From Oscillatoria acuminata PCC 6304 (GTDB taxonomy: Bacteria; Cyanobacteriota; Cyanobacteriia; Cyanobacteriales; Laspinemataceae), in the NCBI RefSeq assembly GCF_000317105.1, contig NC_019693.1:2046001-2110000 (forward strand): a DNA stretch of 64,000 bases, in the 5' to 3' direction. Shown in pieces: positions 50,175 to 59,710 of this stretch. Under the pieces are notes generated by a model, which searched no databases, was not told the origin of the DNA, and saw only the letters and a program-made list of their open reading frames with translations. Both the position numbers and the translations under genes were made by a program. Within the stretch, counting starts at the first letter, position 1; every line of letters starts with the position of its first letter.

Positions 50175-51263
50175 CTACCACCCCTTAATTCTAAAAACTT
50201 TATTTTTTATTAATTGATACCCATGTCCCAAACCATAAGAAAGTGGCATGGTGATTAGAGCAATAAAACAAAAATAACCGCAACTTAAGATAGAAGGTTT
50301 ATTTTCTAATTCTCCTCGCCAAAATTCTTGTTCAAAGTGGTTATTAAACTTTTTAAGTAGTTTTATTGTTTCTAAAAATGGGATAATTCCTAAAAAACTA
50401 AGAATAGGAATACTGTATAAGTTTCCTTGGAAAATAACTAAATCCAAAGTTAAACTCAAAAAACAAAACAAGACAAAAATAAAAGGAATTTTACTCCGTA
50501 AAGGGGCTTTTTCGGGATGTTTAGTTGCTGTTAAAAATCTGCCGCGACCATACTTAAAATACTGTTTGTACAAATGGATCCAATTTGTTCTAGGATAATA
50601 CCAACATTTTATGTCAGAACTAACATAAATGGATTTTTCATTGATTTCAAGTAGTTTCAAGTTAAGTTCTGCATCTTGATTAGTGATTTGAGTTGTATCA
50701 AAAACTTCGCCGTTTTTATAAAATTCTAATAACGGTTGCTTCCAAAAACACCCCAAATAGACTGTATCAGCATATCCATTATATTCAGGATTTCTATATT
50801 TTGCGCCTCCATTTAAAAAACTACGAGAAGCTAGAGCAACACCAGCCTGAAAAGCAGTTTTGGCCACATATCGTTGAGACCCCCCAACATTTAATGCTTC
50901 AGAAGTTACAAGAGCTTCTACACATTTTTCTATGTAATCTGAAGGATATTCACAGTGTGCATCAGCCCTTAAAAAAACATCCCCTTTGGCCTCTTTAAGC
51001 ATAATATTCAGGGCATGAGATTGTATTTTTAGAGGATTATATAAAAGTTTAACAATAGGATTTTGTGCAGCAATTTTATTAACAATATCTTGGGTGCCAT
51101 CAGTGCTGCCACCATCGGCTATGAGTATTTGAACTAAGCCAGGATATTGCTGATTCAAAAAGCCTATGATAACTGATTCAATATAGGGTGCTTCATTGTA
51201 TGCAGGAATTGCTATACTAACGGTTGGATTGATTGTTTTGAGTAGCTGAGGTTGTTCTAACAT
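50175..51263 (-). CDS. Glycosyltransferase family 2 (ExoA-like)
   Basis: 362 residues. GT2 fold: TVSIAIPAYNEAPYIESVI, then LIADGGSTDGTQDIV, DVFLRADAHCEYPSDYIEKCVEAL (DxD-like, D-A-H) and NQDAELNLKLLE. C-terminal membrane helices (about 250-300 and 320-345) anchor it. It resembles ExoA, which adds the first beta-glucosyl residues in succinoglycan. Bases are AT-rich. Divergent from the glycosidase-like gene. Confidence 0.85.
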   Translation of the reverse strand: MLEQPQLLKTINPTVSIAIPAYNEAPYIESVIIGFLNQQYPGLVQILIADGGSTDGTQDIVNKIAAQNPIVKLLYNPLKIQSHALNIMLKEAKGDVFLRADAHCEYPSDYIEKCVEALVTSEALNVGGSQRYVAKTAFQAGVALASRSFLNGGAKYRNPEYNGYADTVYLGCFWKQPLLEFYKNGEVFDTTQITNQDAELNLKLLEINEKSIYVSSDIKCWYYPRTNWIHLYKQYFKYGRGRFLTATKHPEKAPLRSKIPFIFVLFCFLSLTLDLVIFQGNLYSIPILSFLGIIPFLETIKLLKKFNNHFEQEFWRGELENKPSILSCGYFCFIALITMPLSYGLGHGYQLIKNKVFRIKGW

Positions 51264-51349
51264 GGGTTGAAAAATTTAAAATATAAACAATAGTAAATCC
51301 ATAACATCAACGCGACTTATTAAACTAGGTATAAACCAGGGGATAAATT

Positions 51350-52654
51350 ATGAAACGATTTGGTTGGCGAGTATTAGTGTTTATTACTATCTTTGTAGCT
51401 GGTTTTTCTATCGGACTGCATTCACCGATAAATGAAATATTCAGAGGTGGACGTTTTCATTTAACAAAGGTTCTATTTCAAGCTGAATCTAAAACTATTG
51501 TTAGCCCAGTAGCAGAACATGACCTCCCGGAAATTTTTAGCCATAGTTTAACTACAACGAATGCTAATAAGCTGTCAAAAAGTTTAGAGTTAGAAGAATT
51601 AAAGACAGTACCACCAGAAATATTTCCTGTAGGCTGGTATGACACAATCAGACATCCGCAAACTCCAGCAAAAGTCTCAGGAGAGGGAATAAATATTTTA
51701 ATGCCTTATATTACGGGGGATCTGAGTGATGAGCGAGTTTTTAGATATTTAGATGCTGCTGAAGAAGCTGGAGTTAAGGTACTTTTAGAAGTTCGTCGTT
51801 CTTTAGTTGAGTCAGGAAACAACTTAGGAGTACAGAATTTTGTAAATACTTTTAAAAATCATCCAGCAATTTTTGGATGGCATCTCTACGATGAGCCTGA
51901 TCACAAAAAGTTTTCTCCCAGCATATTAAAGCAGTTATATAACAGCATTAAAAGTGTAGATTCTTTACATCCTGTAGCTATTGTATTTGCTTGGTACACA
52001 GGTATGGTGAAATATCGAGACGCTATGGACATATTTATGTTTGATTACTATCCATGTAAATATGATTTGCCAGAATTTGGTGGTTTTAGTGGGAACCGCT
52101 TTCAGCAATTTCTCCAGAGAGCCTCATCATATGGAAGTAGTGAGGAAGCATTTTGGTTCGTTATGCAGGGTTTTGGTGAAAAATCAGATGGTACTCCGCA
52201 AGCCAACCGCCGCTTACCCACGGTTGCAGAAGCCCGTTATATGTTCTATACAGCAATTACAACCCCAGTAGATGGTTTATTTTTCTGGACTCATTATAGA
52301 ACCCAACAAAGCTGGATAGACTCTACATTAACACCTCTGATTAAGGAATTTTATGAAAATTTTACCGCGATTAGCAACAGAGTCCAAGTAGGAAAAATCA
52401 GTTCTGATCGAGAAGACATTCAAGTGAACTTATATCAGGATTTAGACACTGAAGATTATTTGATCGTTGCGATTCATCACGGAGAAGATACAATCACTTC
52501 TGAAATTAGATTGAGCCAAGAAATACTTGGCAATTTTGCAACTAAGCTAGGCAATTACTTGAGCCTATATCCAATAAAAAATCAAAATTTTATTGATGTA
52601 TTTGAACCTTATGCCGTACATTTGTACAAAATAGATTCAAGCAATTCTAGGTGA
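51350..52654 (+). CDS. Glycosidase-like TIM-barrel protein, membrane-anchored
   Basis: 434 residues. An N-terminal hydrophobic segment (about 8-24, VLVFITIFVAGFSIGL) is a signal anchor. From ~95: IFPVGWYDTIRHPQ, then VKVLLEVRRSL, HPAIFGWHLYDEPD, VAIVFAWYTGM and IFMFDYYPC outline a beta/alpha barrel. The DEPD after strand four is where the acid/base glutamate of clan GH-A enzymes sits. I cannot name a GH family. It could trim or release the polysaccharide. It lies 10 bases from a convergent gene. Confidence 0.6.
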   Translation: MKRFGWRVLVFITIFVAGFSIGLHSPINEIFRGGRFHLTKVLFQAESKTIVSPVAEHDLPEIFSHSLTTTNANKLSKSLELEELKTVPPEIFPVGWYDTIRHPQTPAKVSGEGINILMPYITGDLSDERVFRYLDAAEEAGVKVLLEVRRSLVESGNNLGVQNFVNTFKNHPAIFGWHLYDEPDHKKFSPSILKQLYNSIKSVDSLHPVAIVFAWYTGMVKYRDAMDIFMFDYYPCKYDLPEFGGFSGNRFQQFLQRASSYGSSEEAFWFVMQGFGEKSDGTPQANRRLPTVAEARYMFYTAITTPVDGLFFWTHYRTQQSWIDSTLTPLIKEFYENFTAISNRVQVGKISSDREDIQVNLYQDLDTEDYLIVAIHHGEDTITSEIRLSQEILGNFATKLGNYLSLYPIKNQNFIDVFEPYAVHLYKIDSSNSR

Positions 52655-52664
52655 GTGGCTGAAT

Positions 52665-53792
52665 TTATTGAAATATAGTTCTACCCAAAATATTTTCATA
52701 GATATTTTGTAGTTTGTAATACTCTACATTCCAGTTGTATTTTTCGCGAATTGCTTTTTGTCCTCTTTGACCCATTTCCAATCTTTCAGTAGGATGTTCA
52801 ATCAAATATTGAATAGCTTGAAAAATAGTTTGATCGTCGTCGGGAGTGACACAAAAACCTACTCCATTATCTTTGATGAGAGCTTCCCAGACAGGAAAAT
52901 TTGAGCAAATGATGGGAATCCCAGCATCCATATACTCAAAAAATTTTGTGAGTTCCTTTTGTGTATAGTGCGGAGTCTCTGGGAAAATTGCTAATCCAGC
53001 AGTCCATTGATGTTGTTGGTAGAAATCTAAAATAGTGGTAAAGGGAACTCTTTTTTCTTCTCCAACAAGATGAATGCGCTCAATAGCGCTACCTGCTACT
53101 TTCCTGATTTTATCCGCCAGTTGCTGAGTACAATAACCTACCATATAAAGGTGAACATTAGGTATTTTTTCAATAATTTGAGCATGAATTAAAGCACCTC
53201 TATCTTCAGTAATAGATCCAGTGTAAAGTAATTTTATTTCTGATGTATTTTGCTTTAACTCCGAAACCACCATTTTCGTTTCGGCAATGACTGGGTAATT
53301 TGAGATTACGATTCCTTTTGGAAACCGTTTTAAATAATATTTTTCTGCTAATACTAACTCAAAAAAATTTGATAAAAAAGATTCAACTGCGTTAAATATA
53401 ACAGAAAATACATAGCTCAAATATTTGGGAAGATAACTTTTTTGCTGAATAGAGGTTTGATAATCTTCGTGTATATCGTAAACCACCTTTTTGCGGCGGA
53501 GTTTTAATAATAAACCGACCCCAATCAGTTCCGGATCGTGAAAATGATATAAATCTCCATTAATTTGTAAGGCTACTTGAGTAACTTGCCATACAGTTTT
53601 AGTCATTCTTTCTAATCTGTTTTTTGGTTTGCGTATTGATTTTATCTGTACGCCATCTAGAACCTCATCTTGATCGTGAGGAACTACCAAAGTAACATCA
53701 TAGCCAGACTGAGCAAGGCTTTTACATTCTTTATGAAAAATTCGAGTATCAAAAGGAGAATGAACAGTAGATAAATGGATAATTTTATACAT
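52665..53792 (-). CDS. Glycosyltransferase family 4
   Basis: 375 residues. GT4 pattern: HLSTVHSPFDTRIFHKECKSLAQSGYDVTLV at the start, the KLLYTGSITEDRGALIHAQII linker-strand, and the C-terminal TKFFEYMDAGIPIICSNFP with EYMDAG as the nucleotide-sugar binding ExxxxxG block. The donor is unknown. The start is 1 base after the Wzy stop on the same strand, so both are in one operon, with wzy upstream. Confidence 0.85.
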   Translation of the reverse strand: MYKIIHLSTVHSPFDTRIFHKECKSLAQSGYDVTLVVPHDQDEVLDGVQIKSIRKPKNRLERMTKTVWQVTQVALQINGDLYHFHDPELIGVGLLLKLRRKKVVYDIHEDYQTSIQQKSYLPKYLSYVFSVIFNAVESFLSNFFELVLAEKYYLKRFPKGIVISNYPVIAETKMVVSELKQNTSEIKLLYTGSITEDRGALIHAQIIEKIPNVHLYMVGYCTQQLADKIRKVAGSAIERIHLVGEEKRVPFTTILDFYQQHQWTAGLAIFPETPHYTQKELTKFFEYMDAGIPIICSNFPVWEALIKDNGVGFCVTPDDDQTIFQAIQYLIEHPTERLEMGQRGQKAIREKYNWNVEYYKLQNIYENILGRTIFQ

Positions 53793-53793
53793 A

Positions 53794-55125
53794 TTAATTC
53801 TGCTGAGGCAAAAACAAGATTTTTGTTTGCTGATTTTTGTTTGCTAATTTTTTGTGAAAGCTCAAATTTCCTATAAGCAGTCCTAAAGATATAAAATAAA
53901 GATAAGCTATAGGGATAATGATTTGCGCTTCAAGAGTCAGGTTGGCAATTAATATGATCACCGATTGATATATAAGAGATTGACTTATAAAACACAGTGA
54001 TCTATTTTTATAAGACTGGGATTTCTTTGCCAGATGAAACACATATAACCATATTCCTAAAAACACAAGCAAGCCGATTATCCCGTAACGAGCCAAAATA
54101 TAGACATAAAAGTTATCTGTTGATGAAGGAACTTCCAATCTTAATGGGCCTACGCCAAATAAGGGTGACAATTTAAAATATTCCAAAGCTTCATCCCATC
54201 GTTGAAATCTAGCAGCCAGAGTTTTAGTTAATAAAATTTTTTGGACATCTAAAACAAATAAATAGTTAACTATAGGATGAAGATAAGCAGGACTTAACGC
54301 AATAATTATATTTTTCAAGGTATTTCCGAGAGTGAAAATACTTATGCTTCCTAAAGCTATAAAAAATATACTTTTCTTTGATTTAAATTGATAAGCAAGA
54401 AAGCCTAAGAGACCGATAAGTAAAACAATAAATGAAGTCCGGGACCCTGTAATTAAAACCACATATAAACTTATGCAAATGATGAAAATAAGATTTCTTT
54501 TGATGGATTTATCTAAAATATTTTTATATGAACGGAAATAAGCAATTATAATCGCAGCTAAGAGCAAGGTCATTATTCCAGTAGTATTGGGATTACCAAA
54601 AATGGATGTAACCCTATTAGTACCTTGAAACCCTTGCGCTTGACGATCAGTTGCGTATAATTTAGTTAAAAACAAAAAATGATCTGAAAACAAAGATTGG
54701 AAAATCGAAAAAAAGCATGAGGTTCCTAAAATAATTAATACAGCTTTAAAAAAGAACTCAAGGGATTTTGTTGAATATTTAGTCCAAGCAATGCCAAATA
54801 AAACATAACATATATATGAACTATATCGAAAAGATTCAAGAAAATCTCTATAAGAAATTGGCAGAGAGTAATAAGAACCGATTAACATTGACAAGATGAC
54901 TAATCCTGACATAAGCAGTAACGCAAAAGCAATTACATAGAAAAAGGGGGGAAGTGAAGATTTCCATTTTTTAGATTTATAGGCTAATAATAATAGAATT
55001 AACAACAAAATTAGTAAATCGAGGACTCGGACTCCTAAATGGCCAATATATTGTATTGGATATGGACGCAAAAAGAGAAAAATAAAAAGAATAAAATACC
55101 ATGATGAAATTGCCTGTTTTAACAT
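53794..55125 (-). CDS. Wzy-type O-antigen polymerase/ligase
   Basis: 443 residues, about eleven membrane helices with a long periplasmic stretch near 295-345. The segments LITGSRTSFIVLLIGLLGFLAY, GVGPLRLEVPSSTDNFYVYILARYGIIGLLVF resemble the Wzy_C region of O-antigen ligases/polymerases, including the arginine in TGSR. It would join repeat units on the periplasmic side. The start region has been duplicated in tandem (55101-55186), leaving an 8-codon decoy frame upstream. Confidence 0.8.
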   Translation of the reverse strand: MLKQAISSWYFILFIFLFLRPYPIQYIGHLGVRVLDLLILLLILLLLAYKSKKWKSSLPPFFYVIAFALLLMSGLVILSMLIGSYYSLPISYRDFLESFRYSSYICYVLFGIAWTKYSTKSLEFFFKAVLIILGTSCFFSIFQSLFSDHFLFLTKLYATDRQAQGFQGTNRVTSIFGNPNTTGIMTLLLAAIIIAYFRSYKNILDKSIKRNLIFIICISLYVVLITGSRTSFIVLLIGLLGFLAYQFKSKKSIFFIALGSISIFTLGNTLKNIIIALSPAYLHPIVNYLFVLDVQKILLTKTLAARFQRWDEALEYFKLSPLFGVGPLRLEVPSSTDNFYVYILARYGIIGLLVFLGIWLYVFHLAKKSQSYKNRSLCFISQSLIYQSVIILIANLTLEAQIIIPIAYLYFISLGLLIGNLSFHKKLANKNQQTKILFLPQQN

Positions 55126-55186
55126 TTTTCAATAGCAGCCTCTATGATGAAATTGCCTGTTTTAACATTTTTCAATAGCAGCCTCT
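55101..55186. repeat. 43-bp perfect tandem duplication across the wzy start
   Basis: 55101-55143 and 55144-55186 are identical. On the minus strand the unit holds the end of the upstream gene (GAAAAATGTTAA) and the first codons of wzy, so the start codon occurs twice; the upstream copy gives the frame MLKQAISS followed by a stop. Confidence 0.95.
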
Positions 55187-56265
55187 ATACCAATTGCTAA
55201 TTCATATACTCTGGCGGCTAAAGTAAAAGAATCTTCTCCTCTTGTGTGTAGATCAAGATGCTCTGAGTAAGTTTTTTCAGTTTGTTTATGATAAAGGGCG
55301 ATCACCCAATTCCAATCATAGTCATTCGTAAACTTCTCGTGAAACTCGATAAAAATTCTAAGCATCTCAAATCCCGGAGCGTTGTAAGAAAAGGCATAAC
55401 GATTATTTTCAAGTTTGTTATAAAAATTGCGCTCGCTTAGTAATTTAAGTGAACTTGCAAAGGCAGGGCTATCAAAAAAAGAATGATTAGGATAAATGGA
55501 GTGAAGACGAGCCAAAGCATATAAAACATAGAGATGATACCCTTCTTCTTTTTCTTGAATCGTTTGTGGAACTTTCCATTCTGATAATTTGTATTTAAGC
55601 TGAATCAGCTTTCCTTTTGGGGAATTACTATAGTATAAATGAGAAATCAACCCATTGGAACGAGTTCTAAACCCACCTCGCAAACTCATTTCTAAAAAAT
55701 TAACGACATCTAAATTATGTTCATTAGCTAAAACTTCGGCTTTAATAGCAGCAAACCAAGCTTGATGATTGTATGTATAATCAATAGATAATTCTCCTTT
55801 AATGGGATCTAATCGACTCCATAGGCCGATCTTAGGTTTATAGGTAAGCTGAGAAACTATCTCTTTAGCTAAATTCAAACTTATTTCATCATCTAAATAT
55901 TTACCTGCACGATATAAAGATTCGGCAATCCAAGCGTGACCAATAACTCCATTACACCCATCCTTTTTAGATTTTTGACGGTGGACATAGCCGAGGTTAG
56001 TTTTATATATCCCCGGATTTTTTAGAAAATTAGATAACTTTAAGGCAATCTGGCGATATTTATCGCTTGGATAAATTTTATAAAGAATAGAATAGACGAC
56101 TAACCAATGGGCAGTATTCCTTAATGGCCCTTCAATATCAAAATATGGACCGTTATGCCCGGATGGCATAATCGATATATTTTGCTCTATTGGAACTTCC
56201 CATTTTAAAGCGGCTTCGCCAATTTTAATTAATTCATTTGTAAAAAACTCTAATTTTTGATTCAT
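55162..56265 (-). CDS. (alpha/alpha)-barrel protein of the polysaccharide cluster, function uncertain
   Basis: 367 residues, mainly helices in pairs. NTAHWLVVYSILYKIYP, GVIGHAWIAESLYRAGKYL and YTYNHQAWFAAIKAEVL carry the Asn-His / Trp / His-Gln features of (alpha/alpha)6 or 7 enzymes such as glucuronyl hydrolases, C5-epimerases and AglQ-like proteins. The active site cannot be assigned. No signal peptide, so it acts in the cytoplasm. Starts 4 nt inside the end of the upstream GT gene (ATGA) and ended inside the wzy start before the 43-bp duplication. Confidence 0.65.
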   Translation of the reverse strand: MNQKLEFFTNELIKIGEAALKWEVPIEQNISIMPSGHNGPYFDIEGPLRNTAHWLVVYSILYKIYPSDKYRQIALKLSNFLKNPGIYKTNLGYVHRQKSKKDGCNGVIGHAWIAESLYRAGKYLDDEISLNLAKEIVSQLTYKPKIGLWSRLDPIKGELSIDYTYNHQAWFAAIKAEVLANEHNLDVVNFLEMSLRGGFRTRSNGLISHLYYSNSPKGKLIQLKYKLSEWKVPQTIQEKEEGYHLYVLYALARLHSIYPNHSFFDSPAFASSLKLLSERNFYNKLENNRYAFSYNAPGFEMLRIFIEFHEKFTNDYDWNWVIALYHKQTEKTYSEHLDLHTRGEDSFTLAARVYELAIGIEAAIEKC

Positions 56266-57566
56266 CTTAATATGTCAAGAAACTGCTTATATTGGTTCTC
56301 TCTAGAATAAACATCAATTTCATCTGAGGTAAATGCAAAATTTTTTAATGTTTTATTGTCATATTTCTCAATAATTTGAGAAAGGGTATTTTCGATACTT
56401 TCATCAGAGTGAACATCGGCTAGAAATGGTTTTTCTGTTTTGGAACATAAGGCAATTAAACTCTCTGAATTTGAAGGAGCCATAAAAAGCAGAGCAATGC
56501 CACTAGCTATATAATCATAAACTTTTCCCCCCATCATGAAGGGAGCATCTTCTGTTTCAGTGTAAATCATTAAACCCACATCGACATTTAACATATTTCC
56601 TCTCGCATTTGAGTAAGAGGTATTAGGTAAAGAGGCAAATAGCAATTTGTCTGGAATTTCTCCATCACTAGCAAAGTCGCCCTGCACTATCAAGCAAAGT
56701 CGTTGGGCTAAAGATGAATTACGATTCAATACAGAAAAAAGTCTGTTGAAACTTTTACCGTCGTTTCGCTTCTGGGAAATTCCTCCCACCCCAAAATACC
56801 CAATAACTAAGCGGTTTTGCTGTTTGGCCTTTTCGACAATAGAAATAATTTTTTGATCCGGTTGTGAAGGGGCAATTTGGGTAAAACCATTTTCAATAAT
56901 TTTAATTTTATCTAAACATAATCTTATTTTTTTCGCATACATATTTACCATTCCCTGACTCACCAGCACAAACCAGTCTGATTCTAATGCTACTTGTTGT
57001 TCTATTTTCTCTAATTCCTCCATGCGATATTTGTCTTTTACTTGGTACTTTTTCCTTAATGTCCAGGGATCGCGAAAATCAGTTATAAGGTTGATCCTAT
57101 CTTTAAAATCTTTTTTTAGCTGTAAACCTATTAAATGAAGTGAATGGGGTGGGCTAGAAATAATAACATTTTGAATACCATCATCTTGGATTAGTTTTTT
57201 TGCTGTATGGTAATAGTTTTTATAAGATAGGTGGTTAACATCAATTAAAATATTTTCAAATACCACACTCAAAAATCGGCGATAAATTTTGATAAATAAA
57301 TAAAACAAGTTGAAGCTAAAATCAAATCGAGGTAAATTGTAATATTCTAACCAGTGTTTAACCCAAAAAACTTTTACTTTTGGAGAAATATAAATTGTAG
57401 GCCATATTTTAGCTCTTTGCGTAGCAATTACATAAACTTTACAGTGATTTTGTGTTAGAAAGTTGGCTAAAGAAGCCATTCTAATTGTCCATCCTCCACG
57501 GCTACAGTGAGGTGGGAAATCTCTGGTAATAATTAAAACTGATTTTGAATTTTCCGAAGAATTCAT
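56262..57566 (-). CDS. Glycosyltransferase family 4-like
   Basis: 434 residues. Start chosen at the ATG at 57566 (MNSSENSKSVLIITRDFPP), since GGAGGAG precedes it by 6 bases; the ATG at 57581 overlaps that ribosome site. SVLIITRDFPPHCSRGGWTIR, then VIISSPPHSLHLIGLQL, DFRDPWTLRKK and the C-terminal VDVGLMIYTETEDAP, GKVYDYIASGIALLF fit the GT4/GT-B subgroup with an N-terminal DPW motif. The donor is unknown. First gene of the operon 57566-52665. Confidence 0.8.
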   Translation of the reverse strand: MNSSENSKSVLIITRDFPPHCSRGGWTIRMASLANFLTQNHCKVYVIATQRAKIWPTIYISPKVKVFWVKHWLEYYNLPRFDFSFNLFYLFIKIYRRFLSVVFENILIDVNHLSYKNYYHTAKKLIQDDGIQNVIISSPPHSLHLIGLQLKKDFKDRINLITDFRDPWTLRKKYQVKDKYRMEELEKIEQQVALESDWFVLVSQGMVNMYAKKIRLCLDKIKIIENGFTQIAPSQPDQKIISIVEKAKQQNRLVIGYFGVGGISQKRNDGKSFNRLFSVLNRNSSLAQRLCLIVQGDFASDGEIPDKLLFASLPNTSYSNARGNMLNVDVGLMIYTETEDAPFMMGGKVYDYIASGIALLFMAPSNSESLIALCSKTEKPFLADVHSDESIENTLSQIIEKYDNKTLKNFAFTSDEIDVYSRENQYKQFLDILR

Positions 57567-57636
57567 ATTATTCTCCTCCATATGTTTTGAATGTTAATTC
57601 AGATATAGTGGTTCCCGAACTGATGAGGTACTTTTC

Positions 57637-57668
57637 AAAGCCCCTCTCCCGCTCTGGGAGAGGGGTTT
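57637..57668. repeat. GC-rich palindrome upstream of the GT operon
   Basis: CCCCTCTCCC (57641-57650) pairs with GGGAGAGGGG (57656-57665) around GCTCT. It is GC-rich in an AT-rich setting and lies ~70 bases before the operon start. Outside it GAGGTAC and GTACCTT form a second, looser pairing. Could be a mobile repeat. Confidence 0.6.
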
Positions 57669-57738
57669 GGGGTGAGGGCGGTACCTTATGGACATGAGAT
57701 AATGCTATATTAATTAAATAATAACACATAGAAATAAA

Positions 57739-58142
57739 TTATTGATGGGCATTTAACGAATCTGGAAAACTTAAAATGTTCCATAAAAGCAATTGCCAAT
57801 TTCGCTCTCCCGATAGATGTTTCTGCCATTTTTGGCGAATAGCCCTAGAGTTTAAATATCCTTGCTCATGCAATCGATTTTCACTTAATAATGATTCCGC
57901 CCAATCCCTCAAAGAAACCCGCAACCCGCTATCAGTAGGAGAACAAAAGCCCATTTTAGGGCGATCAATGAGTGGCGATGGAACATATTTATATAAGAGT
58001 TGCTTGAGCAACCACTTTTCTTGTCCTTGTTTTATTTTCATCAACAGTGGCAAATGCCAAACAAATTCAACAAAACGATTAAAACGCTGCACTGCTGGTT
58101 CAATTCCCCACTGCCTAATAGCAGCAAGCATCGCTTCTGTAT
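57739..58142 (-). pseudogene. Internally deleted asparagine synthase remnant
   Basis: The minus-strand frame starts in the terminal inverted repeat of the IS. DTEAMLAAIRQWGIEPAVQRF matches the end of the glutaminase domain of AsnB-type proteins, then jumps straight to FVEFVWHLPLLMKIKQGQEKWLLKQLLYKYVP, the far C-terminal part of the synthetase domain, and ends RNWQLLLWNILSF. Roughly 250-400 codons are missing, the likely junction being at the shared RF. The start of the gene was also lost at the IS. The intact gene may have been part of the glycan cluster, where AsnB homologues amidate sugars. Confidence 0.8.
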
Positions 58143-59658
58143 CAGGGTAATCGCATCTTAATTCCGATGTCATTGTCAAGAAGATTGGCTTGACATTTGA
58201 CAGAGGGATTCAACGAACAGCGTCAAAATTACTGGGACTAAACCGAGTTGAAATCCGTCTATTACCTGATTTTAATTTGGAGGACAATAAGTCTTACCTC
58301 TATTAGATTATGGTTAAATTTCAGCCAGACCAGCACTGAGAATCTGGAGCAGAAAATCGTTATCCATGCCCGCCGTGTAGCGCTTCATTTTTAAACTCAA
58401 CTTTGACGGCTCCTGCTTGAGTAAACTAATACTCAAATGACGCAATAAGCTCAGGTTTTGGGCAGCATTGCCCTGTCGAATCCGACTGGCATCCTCATTA
58501 AATGTGACATCTAACACCCAATGCAGACTATTTTCAATGCTCCAATGGAAACGAATCATCCAGCTATGTCGCTCGGCATCGTCTTCCAGGCGGCTCAGAT
58601 AAAATTGAATCTCGGTGGTGGTTTTATTCCATAATTGTCGCCGCCTACGAACCATCACTACTGTGGTTAGACCCTCCCATTGGCTTTGTCGATGTAACCG
58701 TGGTAATTGTTTAACACTCACCACCCACACTTGCCTAGTTTCTACACGGTGATGCCCTGCCTCCAAAGTTTCATGATAGCTGTAGTCAATTCCTTCCCAA
58801 GACTTGGCACTTGCTTAAACGAACCAAGCTTCTACTTGTTTGTAAAGATTGAGCTGGTTGCCTTTAAGAGCCAACAGATAGTTCCCGTCTGGTCGCTTAA
58901 TTTGACGAGCAATTTCGGTTTGGATACCCATAGCATCAAGGGTAACTACCGCCCCCTTGAGATTAAGCAATAGAAAAAGCTGCGGTACTGCTGTAATTTC
59001 ATTTGACTTATCTTTAACTTTTTGTTGTGCCAGTACCAACCCATGTTCACTACTCCACGCACTCACCGTATGCAATGCTTTGAGCTGACCTTCTCGATCG
59101 TAGGAACCCCTGGACGTCTTCTCATCTATATGAATTACTTCGATCTTCAAATTCGCCGCGATCATAGCAATCCACCCCAAAAAGCTCTCCTGTAATGCCA
59201 TCGGATCAATCGCTCCTATCACACGAATAAAGGTATCGTGGGATGGAATCCCATGAGGCAAGTCTAAAAACTGCTCTAACCAAGATTGCTTACTTTTGCC
59301 GTAAACCTCAATGGCAAAGAATCCGTCTGCCCCTGATAGCACCGCTAAAATGGCTATGGTGAGAATAGCTTCCAAACTGTGGTGTCTTGCTTCTGTGCAC
59401 ACGAGGGTCGGGTATTTGCTGAAAATGCTTGAGTACACTCTGCTTGAGAATTTTAATCTCTCGTTGCTGCTGAGGGTTGAGAACAACTTTACCAAAGCCT
59501 TTTTTCATCTGCCTAAGCTAGGGATATCTACAATTCTATCATTCCCAGTTTAACTGCTTGTTCGTCGCCAACGCCATCTGTAGAGCCCTCTGCCCATGTA
59601 CTCCTTTTTCTGTAATTTGTCAAGTACAATTTATACCAAATTAGATGCGATTACCCTG
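58143..59658. mobile_element. ISAs1-family insertion sequence, decayed
   Basis: Ends: CAGGGTAATCGCATCTTAATT (58143-58163, one extra base) and AATTAGATGCGATTACCCTG (59639-59658), 16 bp perfect plus an imperfect tail. It contains the broken transposase at 58314-59508. The flanks (GCTTCTGTAT on the left, TGAAACAAAA on the right) show no target-site duplication. Confidence 0.75.
58314..59508 (-). pseudogene. ISAs1-family transposase, frameshifted
   Basis: Three fragments in different frames. N-terminal: 59308-59508, HFQQIPDPRVHRSKTPQFG. Middle: 58815-59495, HHSLEAILTIAILAVLSGADGFFAIEVYGKSKQSWLEQFLDLPHG and AWIAMI-type core, IEVIHIDEKTSRGSYDREG (DDE region) and AVVTLDAMGIQTEIARQI. C-terminal: 58314-58766, HWSIENSLHWVLDVTFNEDASRIR with the terminal E of DDE. 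The frame changes near 59390 and 58815-58800 make a full protein impossible, so the copy is probably inactive. Confidence 0.9.
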
Positions 59659-59710
59659 TGAAACAAAAAGGGTTTTAACAAAATTTTTACATCAATTAGT
59701 CAGGCCTAAT

